Of a DNA stretch of 64,000 bases, positions 11,701 to 22,584 are shown in pieces. Origin of the DNA: Tethya wilhelma. Taxonomy: Eukaryota > Porifera > Demospongiae > Tethyida > Tethyidae. Below the pieces are notes generated by a model that saw nothing but the letters and a program-made list of their open reading frames with translations, was not told the DNA's origin and did no database searches. Numbering within the stretch: the first letter of the stretch is position 1; the number at the start of each line of letters is the position of its first letter. The stretch covers positions 1-64,000 of the forward strand of contig CAXIPT010000084.1 of NCBI GenBank assembly GCA_964030475.1, given 5' to 3'. The translations under genes and the position numbers were made by a program.

Positions 11701-12182
11701 TAAAAAAAACTACAAGAGCAACATCAAACAACCACCCTCAGCAAGTGATAGACAATGCTATTGTTAGAGTGCAATATGAAGAACAAAGCAGAGAACCAGC
11801 AATGAACAGAGAGGAGAAGGAACTTAGCACACTTGCAAGCCTTGTTGGGCCCCGTAGTAACACTACATTCTCAAAAGCTTTCCAGAAAAAGCACTCAGTC
11901 CACTACCAGGCTCACCTAGAGAGAGTGAGTGACTACCTGAGCACTGGTCCCGGTATATGGTGGAGAGAGCATCCTAATGGAGTTGAGTTTCTCGATGGTG
12001 AGGATGAAGACAACTATAGGTCTGAGGGCCCACCATTAAAGCACTTCAGAGATACATCAATGGCTGATATTGACCTCTATTTGCTGCAAATGTGGAAAAG
12101 CTTACTTTTAGGAAACATAAAGCTTCCCTGTCACTCAATTCGATACTACAGCTCAACAGGTGAACTACACATAATTCAATAA
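8737..12182 (+). CDS. WHDH-family uncharacterised protein, interrupted by a MITE
   Basis: The reading frame runs 8737-10141, is broken by a 366-bp MITE (10142-10507) plus one copy of its target repeat, and continues 10513-12182. Without the insert the two parts are exactly in frame (3075 nt, 1024 residues). Visible features are a charged N-terminal half with basic patches (EPSRKRSRE, PAPKRR), a conserved MWHDHST block (about residue 479), a Cys cluster CGGNYPCTSCG (about 590-600), a SAP-like helix pair (about 644-674), PLHDLKGH (about 709) and ENQERMFG (about 856). From memory, homologues are multi-copy uncharacterised proteins in sponge and cnidarian genomes, which suggests transposon origin. 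A degraded second copy lies at 23.1-23.9 kb. An acceptor TTTTCTGCAG at 8713-8722 suggests a 5' UTR intron. Function unknown. As it stands the insert introduces a stop, so this allele is probably non-functional unless the MITE is spliced out. Confidence 0.7.
10142..10507. mobile_element. hAT-type MITE, copy 1
   Basis: Terminal inverted repeats CAGTGGCGGATTTAGG and CCTAGATCCGCCACTG bound 366 bp with no coding capacity. GAAAC occurs on both sides (10137-10141 and 10508-10512), a partial target duplication. A second copy at 25708-26065 has a perfect 8-bp duplication, the hAT signature, so this copy probably lost 3 bp on the right. It interrupts a long coding frame. Confidence 0.85.
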
Positions 12183-12370
12183 CTCAAAGATATACTCACA
12201 TGGATTTATATTGATTGAGTATGACTCTCACACTGCATACCTGTATGTAAATGTCTTTCAGAAATAAGTATGTTTATTCAGCAATCACGACTTGATTCTT
12301 CACTTTGTCTAGAAATGTAGTGTATGGGTGTGTGGTTGCATGAATTTTTTGCAGTGTGTTAGTATGTGTG

Positions 12371-12415
<45 letters not shown>

Positions 12416-12533
12416 TGTGTGTTTAATGAAGTATCATCTTACCTGCTGTTTTTTTAGTCACTTGACATGTGTTTTGAAACTGTTTTCCCTATGAATGTGT
12501 GTGTATGTGCGTGTGAGTGTGTGAGAGAGTGTA
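12183..12533. other. 3' flank with CT/GT microsatellite
   Basis: Contains a (CT)n(GT)n composite microsatellite at about 12370-12422 after the stop codon at 12182. No further gene was seen. The gene on the other strand ends about 600 bp further on (12779), so the two genes converge. Confidence 0.5.
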
Positions 12534-12598
12534 ACGGTGTGTGTGTGTGTGTGTGTGTATGTGTGTGTGTATGTGTGTGTGTCTGTGTGTGTGTGTGT

Positions 12599-12669
<71 letters not shown>

Positions 12670-12670
12670 N

Positions 12671-12719
<49 letters not shown>

Positions 12720-12735
12720 ACACACACACACACTC
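12534..12735. repeat. compound microsatellite spanning an assembly N
   Basis: (GT)n, then (GA)n of about 65 bp, an N at 12670, then (CA)n. Overlapping His/Thr, Ser/Leu, Cys/Val and Arg/Glu frames on both strands are artefacts of this tract. The N marks a join inside low-complexity sequence, so the true length is unknown. Confidence 0.85.
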
Positions 12736-12778
12736 ACACAACATACCCAATCGAATTGTCACAAGACTCCATCTGTTG

Positions 12779-13899
12779 TTATGTTTTCCTGTTTCTATAT
12801 AGAAACACCATACAAATTGAATGATTTTGTGAGTTAAATAACAAAACTTGATTATTTTGTGTCTTACTGTTTCTGGACTGGTCCCGCTCATACTCCTCCC
12901 TATCACTTCTGGTATCATTCATCCATATTTCCTTTATATCATCTCCTTTTCCTTCCTTTTCAGCTTCTTCAAATACTTGTGACAATACATCGGAGGACTT
13001 TTCATTGATTACATCAACTATTTGACCTAGCTCATTGCTCTGTTCTTCATCCAAAGTAACATCCATGTGCTCATGCTTTCGGATAAACTTCTTATCTCTT
13101 GCTCTTTCAGCCATCAGGTTAACTTTTCTTTTTTTAATGCTATCTGGAGAAAGTGCTGATAGAGGACACCTTGACGAAGCTTCCTGTCGTGAAGCTTTCC
13201 TTTTAGGTGATACACTCAAGGAAACACTAACACGTTGATCTAAGTGACTACACATCTTCTTGCAAGGTTGACAAAGTACATCTTTCATGTCCTTTTCAAA
13301 GATGCTTGCATTTTTGGAAAGTTTATGCCACATTTTACAATTTGGAGAGTCAACTCGATTAAAAGGTTCAGTTGCAATTCTAACACTCTTAGATTCATAA
13401 CGTAGAACTGAGGCATAATTCTCCTTATACACATTACTGCTGATGCCAGGACAAAACTTGTAGTCCTCTGAGCTACTTATCTTCCTACAGACTGACTTAA
13501 ACTCTTCATATGAGGAGATTTCACCTGTTTCAATTGTTCTTAGCAACACTTGAATGGTATACTCCCCAGTATTGCTGACAATTATACGAGCAACAGAGAT
13601 CACACCAGCTGGTGGGCACTGCCGTAATGATTTTTGTGTTACCACAAGGCAGGTACTGGGGCTAGCCAACTGACAAGAACAAATACTAAAAGTCAAGTCA
13701 CCGAATTCACCAGTGCCATTGGCACAATATAGCTCAAGAGGAACACGACTTTCTGTATAAAATAAATTATTATTATGACAAAAATAGGCTAAGCTAATAC
13801 CCAACTATACATAGCAATGTCTGCTTAACAGATAGAACACAGTCTGATACAGAACAAGGTCAACTTACCGCTTACTCTTGCTACGATGCACTCCGCCAT
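12779..13899 (-). CDS. uncharacterised Cys-containing protein, two exons
   Basis: Exon 1 is 13899-13869 (MAECIVARVS plus one base), with donor GTAAG. The intron is 13868-13753, and acceptor TTTTATACAG opens exon 2 at 13752, which runs to a stop at 12779. Total 1005 nt, 334 residues. I chose the 31-nt first exon over the intronic Met at 13804 because the splice sites are canonical and the frame joins without a gap. Visible features are Cys residues in the N-terminal third, LCQPCKKMCSHL near the middle, basic nuclear-localisation-like stretches (SPKRKASRQ, KKRKVN) and an acidic C-terminal third. From memory, similar uncharacterised proteins recur in sponge and cnidarian genomes. It converges with the WHDH-family gene, so the pair may form one mobile or co-inherited module, but this is inference. 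The last residues read into microsatellite flank and the true end is less sure. Confidence 0.65.
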
Positions 13900-13913
13900 G
13901 TTGGCTTGCAGCT

Positions 13914-14066
13914 TGCTAAATTTCGCGTGCGCATATCTTAGATCACATCCGGTGTGTTCTGATTGGATAGAGTTTAGATTCCAAGCGCGTGACTTTCCGC
14001 ATACATATTGTACAGGGCAATAGTGCGTTCGATACTCTCTTTCCTTGGTTTATTATATACTCTTGC
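13914..14066 (-). repeat. gene-upstream segment duplicated at 14505-14657
   Basis: The 153 bp directly upstream of the minus-strand gene start recur almost unchanged at 14505-14657, immediately right of the N at 14504. The two copies have equal length and differ by about one base. This could be a real duplication or an unmerged contig overlap. The last 75 bp also occur at 4863-4937. Confidence 0.75.
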
Positions 14067-14164
14067 TTTTACCTGATCTGGAATTTGGCAGCTGCCACTA
14101 CAAACCACAGAACATATGACGCAAGCAGCGTTTACATATGCACAGTTTTACGCGGTTTGCAATG

Positions 14165-14503
14165 AATATGATTATGTGTTTCTATCAATCAATCAATCAA
14201 TCAATCACTTTTTATTGTCACCTGCCAAGTAATTAGGCAGCCAGCCCATGTGAGCTTATGAGACATAAAAGAAATAATGTACCTAGCTAGGTTAAAAAAG
14301 AAAAAATAAATAAATAAATAAATAAAAGAAAGAGAATTAAAAATGAGAGGACAAAGATGACTATTTAATGGTGATTAAAACCAATGATCCAACTTGAGCA
14401 GTAGGACTTCTCTTTTTTTTTTTTTTTCGTTGAAGATTTAAGAGAGAGAGTGTTCTTCTGAGGGGAGAATGCGTATGATAACTGAACTTGAATTTTGGGC
14501 TTG
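14165..14503 (-). mobile_element. possible LINE 3' tail
   Basis: On the minus strand the sequence runs AATAAAAAGTGATTGATTGA into (TTGA)n at 14187-14210, resembling the microsatellite 3' end of CR1/L2-type non-LTR elements. An (AAAT)n tract lies at 14302-14325 and a T-run at 14412-14427. No ORF2 is attached here; a LINE ORF2 remnant in the same orientation sits at 17.5-18.1 kb. Confidence 0.35.
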
Positions 14504-14657
14504 NTGCTAAATTTCGCGTGCGCATATCTTAGATCACATCCGGTGTGTTCTGATTGGATAGAGTTTAAATTCCAAGCGCGTGACTTTCCGCATACATATT
14601 GTACAGGGCAATAGTGCGTTCGATACTCTCTTTCCTTGGTTTATTATATACTCTTGC

Positions 14658-15094
14658 CGGTACCTTTCAGCCTTGAATATTCAGGAGGTGAATAGACTAC
14701 TTTGTTACATAGTTGTCATTATAAGAAGATGAGCAAATCAAGTAAATTTTGTAAGATACAGCTCCAGCCTCCTGAGATGCTTCACCATGACTTTATACTG
14801 ATAGCATAGATTATACGCGGTGCCTCGAGGCCCGGGTCCGTATACTAAGCTAAATATAGTGTAGTCAATGGAACCGTGACTCTACACATGCATGCAGGAG
14901 TGCCGGTAAATTTGGATACTATAAACAGGCAATACAAAATCAATAGGAAAGTATACGGACTACCGTGTCTCGAGACACTTTGTTGATTGTAACATAACTG
15001 AGCTATAATATCCATGCTGATAGTGAACAAGTAACTACCATACTATACACACAAACTCAAATGTGATGTAGAATTATGATAAAATGAGAACAAA
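14658..15094 (+). mobile_element. foldback element, inner left-arm fragment
   Basis: Starts CGGTACCTTTCAGCC and follows the inner left-arm sequence seen at 4486-4740 and 39280-39490. It is interrupted by a 169-bp TIR insert (14816-14984). It leads directly into the palindromic centre at 15095-15357. Confidence 0.7.
14816..14984. mobile_element. small TIR element nested in foldback arm
   Basis: Ends contain GTGCCTCGAGGCCCGGGTCC followed by GTATAC on the left and the approximate reverse complement, GTATACGGACTACCGTGTCT, on the right. GATTATA and GATTGTA flank it (14809-14815, 14985-14991), a likely 7-bp or longer target repeat with one change. Non-coding. Confidence 0.6.
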
Positions 15095-15357
15095 CATGTG
15101 AAAAAAACATTGAAAATGCAATGAGACATAGGAATGGCCAAATTGTAAAAAAGAAAGCAAACAAGATGGAATGGTTGCTTGAGTGTTTAAAGAATTAGGC
15201 AACATGAGCGACCCACCATGGGAAGAGAGTACTACATGCAGCCCACACAGGAATGATTCTGCACACACTCAAGCAACCATTCCATCTTGTTTGCTTTCTT
15301 TTTTACGATTTGGCCATTCCTATTTCTCATTACATTTTCAATGTTTTTTTCACTTGT
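15095..15357. mobile_element. palindromic inner MITE
   Basis: About 263 bp, almost fully self-complementary: GTGAAAAAAACATTGAAAAT at the left and the reverse complement at the right, with the conserved block GGAATGGCCAAATCGTAAAA in both arms. The same unit lies at 16423-16683, 39490-39766 and, as variants, at 39768-40000, 40808-41070, 43395-43592 and 63370-63640. Small frames here are not genes. Confidence 0.7.
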
Positions 15358-15374
15358 GTACCTTAAATAGGTAC

Positions 15375-15994
15375 TTATTAATATTCACATCTGTTATACC
15401 TTAAAATCTATCTAATCAGTAACCATGGAAACATGAATATAGATTCATGGCTATAATCTAAATATAATTAATGAAAAAACTGGTCATATGACTCTTCCGA
15501 ATTTGCTGAATCAGCAAAATATGAATAATCAATTGGGCGGCCATGTTGCTGTGTTGCTATGGTAACCAAACTTTGTCAAATTGATCGCTTACTAATATAA
15601 GTTAAAAATCGAAGTTTGTTATCTGGTACAGATTTGGATCAGAGATACGATGCATTTAATGCACACTTACTGTTTTCTTCATCTCGACTGTATCTCATTA
15701 ACAATTTGATAATTTTTTACCAAACTTTTATCCATAGAGGTTTAGGATGTGGCCTTGACAAATTTCGGTTGCCATAGCAACACTGGAACTTGACCGCCTA
15801 ATTATTCATTATTTAGGGTGTTTCACATGATGCTCATTAATTACAAAAATATTCAACATTTTGGTACCAAATTTTGTAAACATGGCAACGAAAGGATAAA
15901 ATATGTAAAGTAAATTATCTATTGACTTTCAAAAGAAAATAAAGTGGGTTGTTATTTGCAGTTTTGATGCATTTTTGGTTGACCCAGGCCTTAA
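15375..15994. mobile_element. TTAA-target MITE, partial copy
   Basis: The right end TGACCCAGGCC at 15980-15990 is followed by TTAA. The interior matches the complete element at 37512-38161 (Met-less AT-rich sequence with GCTATGGTAACCAAA-like and GCCTAATTATTCAT blocks). The left terminus is not recognisable. Confidence 0.6.
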
Positions 15995-16422
15995 GTGCAC
16001 AGAGAAATACATCCAGCGATCTACTCTCAGCCAAAAACTTTGGCTAAAAATACTGCTATTCTGTGGATTATTTTTCTTCATACTCTTAAAATGGGGGTCC
16101 AAGGTACATTAATTGAGAAGTGACATCAAAGTATACGGACGTGTGTCGATAGTTTTCAATTGCCCTGAAATTACAGGGCAATTAAGCGCATGCGCAAACA
16201 GTGTGTACCAAGCCCTCTCTTTGTGGGTCTGGGAACGAGGCTACTTTGATGCCACACTCCGGCGCGTTCTTTCAATTGGAGGGTACCTTTTTATTCATTA
16301 AATCAAGTCTCTAGTGTGTAAAGTCACTAGTTCTAACTGAAAAATTGGTGCGATACACACAAGTAAAAGTGAGTCAAGCGTATAAACAAATATTGTATAC
16401 AAAAATCATACAATTTTAAGCT
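15995..16422. other. non-coding stretch with small repeats
   Basis: Contains a short palindrome, TTGCCCTGAAATTACAGGGCAA (16159-16180, split here as a 9-bp stem with small loop), and the segment GCATGCGCAAACAGTGTGTA shared with 5808. No gene recognised. Confidence 0.35.
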
Positions 16423-17438
16423 ACAAGTGAAAAAAACATTGAAAATGTAATGAGACATAGGAATGGCCAAATCGTAAAAAAGAAAGAAAACAAGATGGAA
16501 TGGCTGCAGAATCATTCTTGTGTGGGCTGCATGTAGTACTCTCTTCCCATGGTGGATCCCTCATGTTGCCCATAGGAATAATTCTTTACACACTCAAACA
16601 GCCATTCCATCTTGTTTGCTTTCTTTTTTACGATTTGGCCATTCCTATGTCTCATTACATTTTCAATGTTTTTTTCACTTATTTGTTCTCATTTTTTCAT
16701 AATTCTACATCACATTTGAGTTTGTATGTATATGTTAGTTACTTGTACACTATCAGCATGGATATTATAGCTTATGTTATAATCTATGCTATCAGTATAA
16801 AGCCATGGTGAAGCATCTCAGGAGGCTGGAGCTGTATCTTACAAAATTTACTTGCTTTGCTCATCTTCTTATAATGACAACTATGTAACAAAGTAGACTA
16901 TTCACCTCCAATTATTGAAGACTAGTAACTGGTTATAGAGACTTCAGCACAACCAGAAAACTTCAGGTAAAACAGGCAGGGCAGCGAATATTTGGATTCC
17001 AAATAATGCACACTTGTCTAACTGGAAAAGGGTCGTCAACTTGTTTTCCAAGGTAGCTAATGAATTATTAATCAGTATAGAAATGAATGGCTGCCGTACG
17101 GAGAAGGCGCTGTATCTAGCGACTCAGCTAGAGAGACGAATAACCGATACAAAAAGCACATGAAGACAAAGAAACCAAGTTTATTCGTTCAAGAATCAGT
17201 TTCTGAAAGCGAGTGGTCTTCGAGAAAAGTCGTTCCAAGATAGGGATAGGAGTAGGAGTAGGAGTAGGAGAAGGAGAAGGAGAAGGAGAAGAAGAAATTG
17301 AAGAAGAAATTGGAGGTTTGGCATACTTTAGTTTGTTACTTTAGCGATCAGTTTTTGCAGTTATTCGCGTGAATATTTGTATTGCGCTAATGGGCCATCC
17401 GTGCCATTCCTATGTACCCAGTACTACCGTACTGGGAA
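16423..17438 (+). mobile_element. foldback element, centre plus full right arm (A)
   Basis: The palindromic centre (16423-16683) leads into a complete right arm that ends in the tip hairpin at 17416-17435 and GAATA. The left arm is missing beyond the centre. The arm microsatellite has changed from GAA to GGAGTA/GGAGAA hexamers at 17245-17295. No coding capacity. Confidence 0.75.
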
Positions 17439-17447
17439 TACAAAAAT

Positions 17448-18135
17448 TTCAGTAACTACACAGTGGTAAAAAATTGTAAAGATTATATTTAAAGCTGCTG
17501 GATAGAATGACACGATCAGAAAGTGAGTTCCACACGTCAATAAAGAAAGAAGCCCTATGCGCAACAGTCGAAACAAATGGCTTGAACAGTGGCATAGAGT
17601 TGGGGAGACGGGGGGGAGGTGAGGAATAAAAGTGCTAGATTGGATTCAAGAGAGGTTGTGCAGGATATTATATATAGCAAAATTTCAGCTTTTGGCTTCT
17701 GCATCAATCGGATAGAGGAAGTAGTTTCAAGGTAGAACGGAGAGAGTTGTAATACAGTGTCTCATTCCTGAGTGATTATCCGGCTTGCGAACTTTTTAAC
17801 TCATTGATTCGAGTGATTGTGGGTTTGGTGGTGTGGATCCCATACTGCAGAGCAACAGTCCAGCTTTGGTAAAATGGTAGAGCTGAAGATCTGTAGTGTG
17901 AGCTTACTCGAAATTTGGCGCAGATTGCGGTGAATTTGTCCAAGATTATGCTTTGTTTTCCTACATATAGAGTTGATGATGTTGGAAGCCCAGGTGAAAT
18001 TGATTTGGAGATATAGTTATGCCTAGGTAGGTGACCGAGTGGCTTGGGGTGATGGTATGGCCATTGATGACAATATACAGAGGTGAAAAAAAAAAATAGT
18101 GGAAAGGTTTTTACCCTTTCTATGTGTTTATCCAC
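17448..18135 (-). pseudogene. LINE ORF2 (reverse transcriptase) C-terminal remnant
   Basis: Minus-strand translation, read through frame changes and stops, gives INGHTITPSHSVTYLGI, then NIINSICRKTKHNLGQIHRN, then PKLDCCSAVWDPH, then FFIDVWNSLSDRVI. The order and spacing match the thumb and C-terminal region of non-LTR reverse transcriptases, where YLG, RK..R.IG.I.R and L.Y...VWDPH occur in that order. The YADD active site lies upstream and is not present. It is bounded by foldback copies at 17438 and 18188. Confidence 0.6.
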
Positions 18136-18187
18136 ATTATTGTTGTCCATGAAAGTTGATTTTATGTCCTATAAAACTGTTGGAGCN

Positions 18188-18348
18188 TTGGAGGTTTGCC
18201 ATGTTTGTGTTTGTTACTTTAGCGATAGTAGCTTTAGAAGCCTTTTAGTGCTAAGCGCTAAGTTTTTGCAGAGTTATTCGCGCGAATATTTGTATTGCAC
18301 TAATGGGCCATCTGTGCCATTCCTGTGTACCCAGTACTACCGTACTGG
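18188..18348 (+). mobile_element. foldback element, right-arm end fragment
   Basis: Begins right of the N at 18187 with TTGGAGGTTTGCC and ends in the tip hairpin CCAGTACTACCGTACTGG at 18331-18348, after which the usual GAATA is absent. Confidence 0.7.
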
Positions 18349-18369
18349 CTCCATCACCTGATAGTGATG

Positions 18370-18850
18370 AAATAGTTTGTTTTGGACAGTAGCTAGTGTT
18401 CTCATCACTTCTCTCCATCTCTTCAAACCTTTGCTCTAGTAGCTACGTGGTCTCCCCTAGCTCATGCTGAGAGGCCCCTAATTCCTCCCAAGACCCTTCA
18501 AGTGTACAGTATCACTACCACCCTCATTCTAAGTACCACTGCTCACCTCTGTCTACTTGGCTTGTTTCCCTGCATTAACAGCTCTCTCCATGGCAGCCTC
18601 TCGCTCGGCTCCAGTCTCACATACTTTAGTTTGCAGCAATCCCACCTGCTCCTGTAATTTGGCTACTTCCCTTGAGTCTGCGTCTCGAGGTGAACTTTCT
18701 CGCCCTATTCAGGATGCTCACTTTTTAACTGCTGACTTATCTCTCGGTTCTTAACTTTTAGTTTCAAAGCCAAACTCGACCTCGGGTTAGTCCAGCTCAT
18801 CTTCCTCAATCCTGGACAACCCTCTAAATGTAGCATCTTTATTTTGAGAA
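18370..18850 (-). pseudogene. coiled-coil gene remnant
   Basis: Minus-strand segments read LALKLKVKNREISQQLKSEH, then after a one-base frame change RDADSREVAKLQEQVGLLQ and CETGAEREAAMERAVNAGKQ, then after a gap EGSWEELGASQHELGETT and LLEQRFEEMERSDENTS. All have the heptad-rich Glu/Gln/Leu/Lys composition of a coiled coil. Stops at the TAG after AGKQAK and between segments show it is broken or spliced. The protein family cannot be named. Confidence 0.3.
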
Positions 18851-18954
18851 CAGTTTGGGAACCAACTTTTTTTCAACAAGATATATTCACCAAAATCCAT
18901 TACGAAATACATCCTCATACAATCATTTCCTGTTAGTGTACTTTCTGTCCACTA

Positions 18955-19122
18955 CCGTAGATCGGGAAATTTCGTCAACAACCATTACCAATGAAAATTA
19001 AACTCGGCGAATATTTATTTTGTATGGTGATCTTTACCGAATCATTCACAATGACAAAAATTAAACTGTTAGAAAATTTAACAGGTGAAATATTTTACCA
19101 ATGAAAATTTCCCGATGTACGG
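18955..19122. mobile_element. MITE with CCGTAGATCGGGAAAT termini
   Basis: About 168 bp bounded by CCGTAGATCGGGAAATTTCG and GAAAATTTCCCGATGTACGG, with several internal AAATTAAAC-type repeats. Non-coding. Confidence 0.6.
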
Positions 19123-19242
19123 AATACACAAAGCATAGTATCCAAGGCTCAAAACATTATTGCTTGCATTGATTTATCGCTGTCGCTGTTAATCACGGAG
19201 CTTTGACTTGAGGTTCAGTCATTACTGAGTTAGCTACTACCA

Positions 19243-19451
19243 TATAGCGGGAAATTTTCGTATGGTGCAAATTTTCGTATTTTTTGTATGCTATTCGAAT
19301 ATACGAAAATTAAAACTGCGAAAATTTAACTTCCACATTATGCGTATACGAGCACGCGCCGCGTATACGAAATTTAAAACTACGAAAAAAATTTCTGGTG
19401 CATTCTTAACGATTTATACGAAATTTTGAACTACGAATATTTCCCACTATA
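19243..19451. mobile_element. MITE with TAGCGGGAAAT termini
   Basis: About 205 bp between TATAGCGGGAAATTTTCGTA and TACGAATATTTCCCACTATA, with TA on both outer sides. The interior repeats TACGAAAATTTAAAAC-like units. It resembles the neighbouring MITE at 18955 and may share its origin. Confidence 0.6.
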
Positions 19452-20349
19452 CAGCATATGTGTAGAGAAGTTTTTTTTCTGTGACGTCATGTAGTATCTC
19501 CATCCAAACAGAAAATACGCCTCTGGATTCTGTCATAGATAATATAGCAGGGGAACAGGATTGGAAACGGATCACGTGAGCACATTAAAATGTACAGCTT
19601 AAGTAGGCGGGTGCACTGCAAGTTGTAAAAGTTCACACTTNATTCTGTTTACCTCAGATCATGCAAAGTTTTACTGTTTAAAGGAGTTTTTAAATTTTTA
19701 TTCATTATTAATATTACTGCTTTACAGTATGCAACCAGTATTGATTGGCAGCCAGGACAAAGTACACTTAACCAAAATTGCTAAAGATTAGGTTTTGCTA
19801 GTTCTACTAGGGCTAGGGCTAGCCGGATATAGCATATAGCCATCCACGTGATATTTCAAACTCCTGGGACACCATCACGTTCACAATATTCCAGTTTTCT
19901 GCTGCAATATTTCACTTTTCTGCTTTTCTACTGGAATCTCATGTAGATTTGGTAGTTTCTTGAACATCATGTTGCCACCATTTCTTTCAGGGGCGTAGCC
20001 AGGATTTTAGAAAGGAGAAGCAATGAAAATATTGTGCGCGAAGCGCTCTGGAAATTTTGCACGACCGGAAACCACACCCACTTAATTAGCTAATTTTATC
20101 CGCTCCCTTTCTTTGAATCGAGCAGTAGCACGGGCCTGCTAGATTGAATGCTCTCTAAAGCCTTGTAGCAGCAAATAGAAAGCTTCTAATAGTTGTTCTG
20201 GATTGAATTTTTGCCAAAGATGACTGCTTTATACATGTTGCTACTAAGTGCACAAAAAATTTTTACAAACTAAAAAATAGCGTACTATAAAACCTACGCG
20301 TATATGTTGCGAGACAAACAAAGGGGATGCAACTGCACCTTCAGCACCC
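19452..20349. other. non-coding stretch
   Basis: Holds an N at 19641 and, at 19990-20010, GGGGCGTAGCCAGGATTTT, which resembles a hAT-type terminal repeat, but no partner end was found. No gene supported. Confidence 0.35.
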
Positions 20350-20595
20350 CCCTGGCTTATGGAAGAGTATTAGTATCAAAAATCTGGGCAAATGGACTGG
20401 GAGTTTTGGCCAGCCAAATGCCCAAGCATTTACCCATCCATAGCGGAAATAGAGTATGGCTAACTAGGAAGGGGGTGTTCTCAATGTAAATGGGCGTTGC
20501 CAGTAAACATCTCAAGTTTGACAACGCCCAGCTCATTGCCTGGGCAAATATGTGCCGGCCGCAATTCTTTTATCCTTTTAGCTAGCTACGCACCT
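20350..20595. repeat. left arm of long inverted repeat
   Basis: Runs from GGAAGAGTATTAGTATCAA through GGCAACGCC-like, TGCCTGGGC and GTGCCGGCCGCAATT blocks to TTTTAGCTAGCT. The reverse complement, with substitutions, lies at 22585-22833. Confidence 0.65.
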
Positions 20596-22584
20596 CAGCA
20601 TGATAAAGATCAACATCATTTACTCAAATTTGTAAATAAGACAAGCTAATACAATGTCTAAGAATCGATTAATGATTAATTAATAGCAAATCTGGATAAT
20701 GTGACTGATGATGTCCATAACAACTCCATTGAAATGACTTATGGAAAGAATTTTGCAGCAACCAACTATACACTAAAAGTTAATGCTAAAAACAACTATT
20801 TGGTGTCATTATAGTGTTGCAACTGAGAGATCAAGCCTATCTATTATATGTTGATGAGTTGACATTAGATTTAATCCGCACTATCTACGATTAATGGCGA
20901 GACCAATTAATCTGTAGCTCAAATGTTGTGTACATACAAAGCCAATTAACTTTGAATTTCTACACATGTACACAGACTATCCACTTTAATTCATGATCAC
21001 TTGGCACGCAATCTATAATGTCATAGTAAGCCATGTGGCAAGGTAACAGAAATCTATCCTTCTTCTCTTGCAATGCATGCATATAGGTGTGGACCTTAAT
21101 ATTTATAATGGCGATAATGCTATTTATTTACCATGTACCAGCTGGCTTGCAGCATAATACAGTAACTTTAATATTTTCATTTTGTAGACATTGTTATTAA
21201 TTATTATTAATCATATCAGGAAATCTTGTCAACTTTACCATAGTAGTAAAAATTTGCATATTCTAATTTGTGTTGTAGAGTGCTTGTAGTGGATGTGTAG
21301 TAAGTACTGCATGATACTCAAAGGGATTTGATTTTGCATTACTTTGCATTGTTATGATTTTTCAATTTCACGTATCAGAATAGTATGGGCTGATTATTAA
21401 AGTGCAGTCTTTTGTGATCATTTTGATGCCAAACACAACTACTAATCTGTGGTACTAAGGTCTGCAAAACCGCAAAATGTTTGACCACTTCAGTTCTCAT
21501 AGTACAAAATCCTGTATCAGCAGGATGTGGATTTGGAGGTGGGTCTACAAAGCAGGAAGTATCTTCTCTATGGAAAACGATATTCATTAGGTACGGGTGG
21601 CGTTTAATAGAGCGATGACTGAGCAGCAAGATGATGCCAAGAAAGCGGGGGGGTTGCTGTTAAACTAAGGTCTGCAAAATCGCCCTGAAGTTTGTATCAA
21701 TCAGTAATGCCTACTTTTATCAATGGTAAGCAAGATTTTTTAACTTAAAATCCATATACTAAGCTGGATAGAGTTGTGATTTGACATCAGCGTTGCCACT
21801 GGGTACTGAGGCCAGTCTTTGAGGGTCAGCTTTATGCCAATTTCATACCATAGTGATTGACTGATTTACTAAGCGGTAGCCTGTATGAAAAAACCTTCAC
21901 TACATGTTTATATTGTTCAAGAGGCTATATTTTAGTGGTCTAAGTTATTAGCTGTTTCCCTTTTATCCACTGTCATTTCTTGTACAGTAAACCAAACCAT
22001 ATCAGCATGAGCGTCATGGCCGTCTATGAATTCTGAGCCAAAATCTCTGATTAGCAGTGCTGGAAAATCTCACTCTGACCCAAGCCAAGATTATAAGAGC
22101 TGTCATAAGATCACTCCATGAATATGATAGTTATGAACCAATAGCAGTTTGTCTAAGAGGCTGTTCAAAGCGAAATTTTGGTGTATTGCAGTGACTCAAC
22201 TCCACTGACACAAAGTATGAACTGGAAGTATGGTGGTCAGACTAGTGCTGGTGATGGGAGTTAAACTAGTTGCTGTGTGTGTCTGCAAACTAAGACAAAC
22301 AAGAAAAGTAGTATCCAATTAATATCAAGTGTATTGAAAATTTTGTGAACTGATTTAGTATGCAATCTACGTTATTAATATTCATTTTTTACCACATTTC
22401 CATGTTTTGTTACAACTTTTGGTTGTAAAAGTACAATTGACGTAAAGCAATGCCATTTCTTGGTATGTCATGATCTATTATTAGACATTGTACATATTAG
22501 CTTGTCAGCCTTGTCTTTGCATTCCCAAATTTGTTTAATAATTTACATTAATCATGCTTCACAACGTCAGACTAATGCCCCTAT
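20596..22584. other. non-coding interior of the inverted repeat
   Basis: About 2 kb without a recognisable gene, splice-bounded exon or known repeat. It may be the interior of a non-autonomous transposon whose arms are 20350-20595 and 22585-22833. Two similar phrases, AAGGTCTGCAAAACCGC (21458) and AAGGTCTGCAAAATCGCC (21667), recur. Confidence 0.4.

Noticed and set aside
12454..12918. Frames up to 154 residues rich in His/Thr, Ser/Leu, Cys/Val or Arg/Glu
   Set aside because: They are translations of the GT/GA/CA microsatellite on both strands; composition is purely dinucleotide repeat.
16500..16811. 103-residue frame and similar frames (4606-4854, 28418-28612, 39600-39809, 63297-63651)
   Set aside because: They lie in self-complementary foldback centres, recur in both orientations, and show no protein-like conservation.
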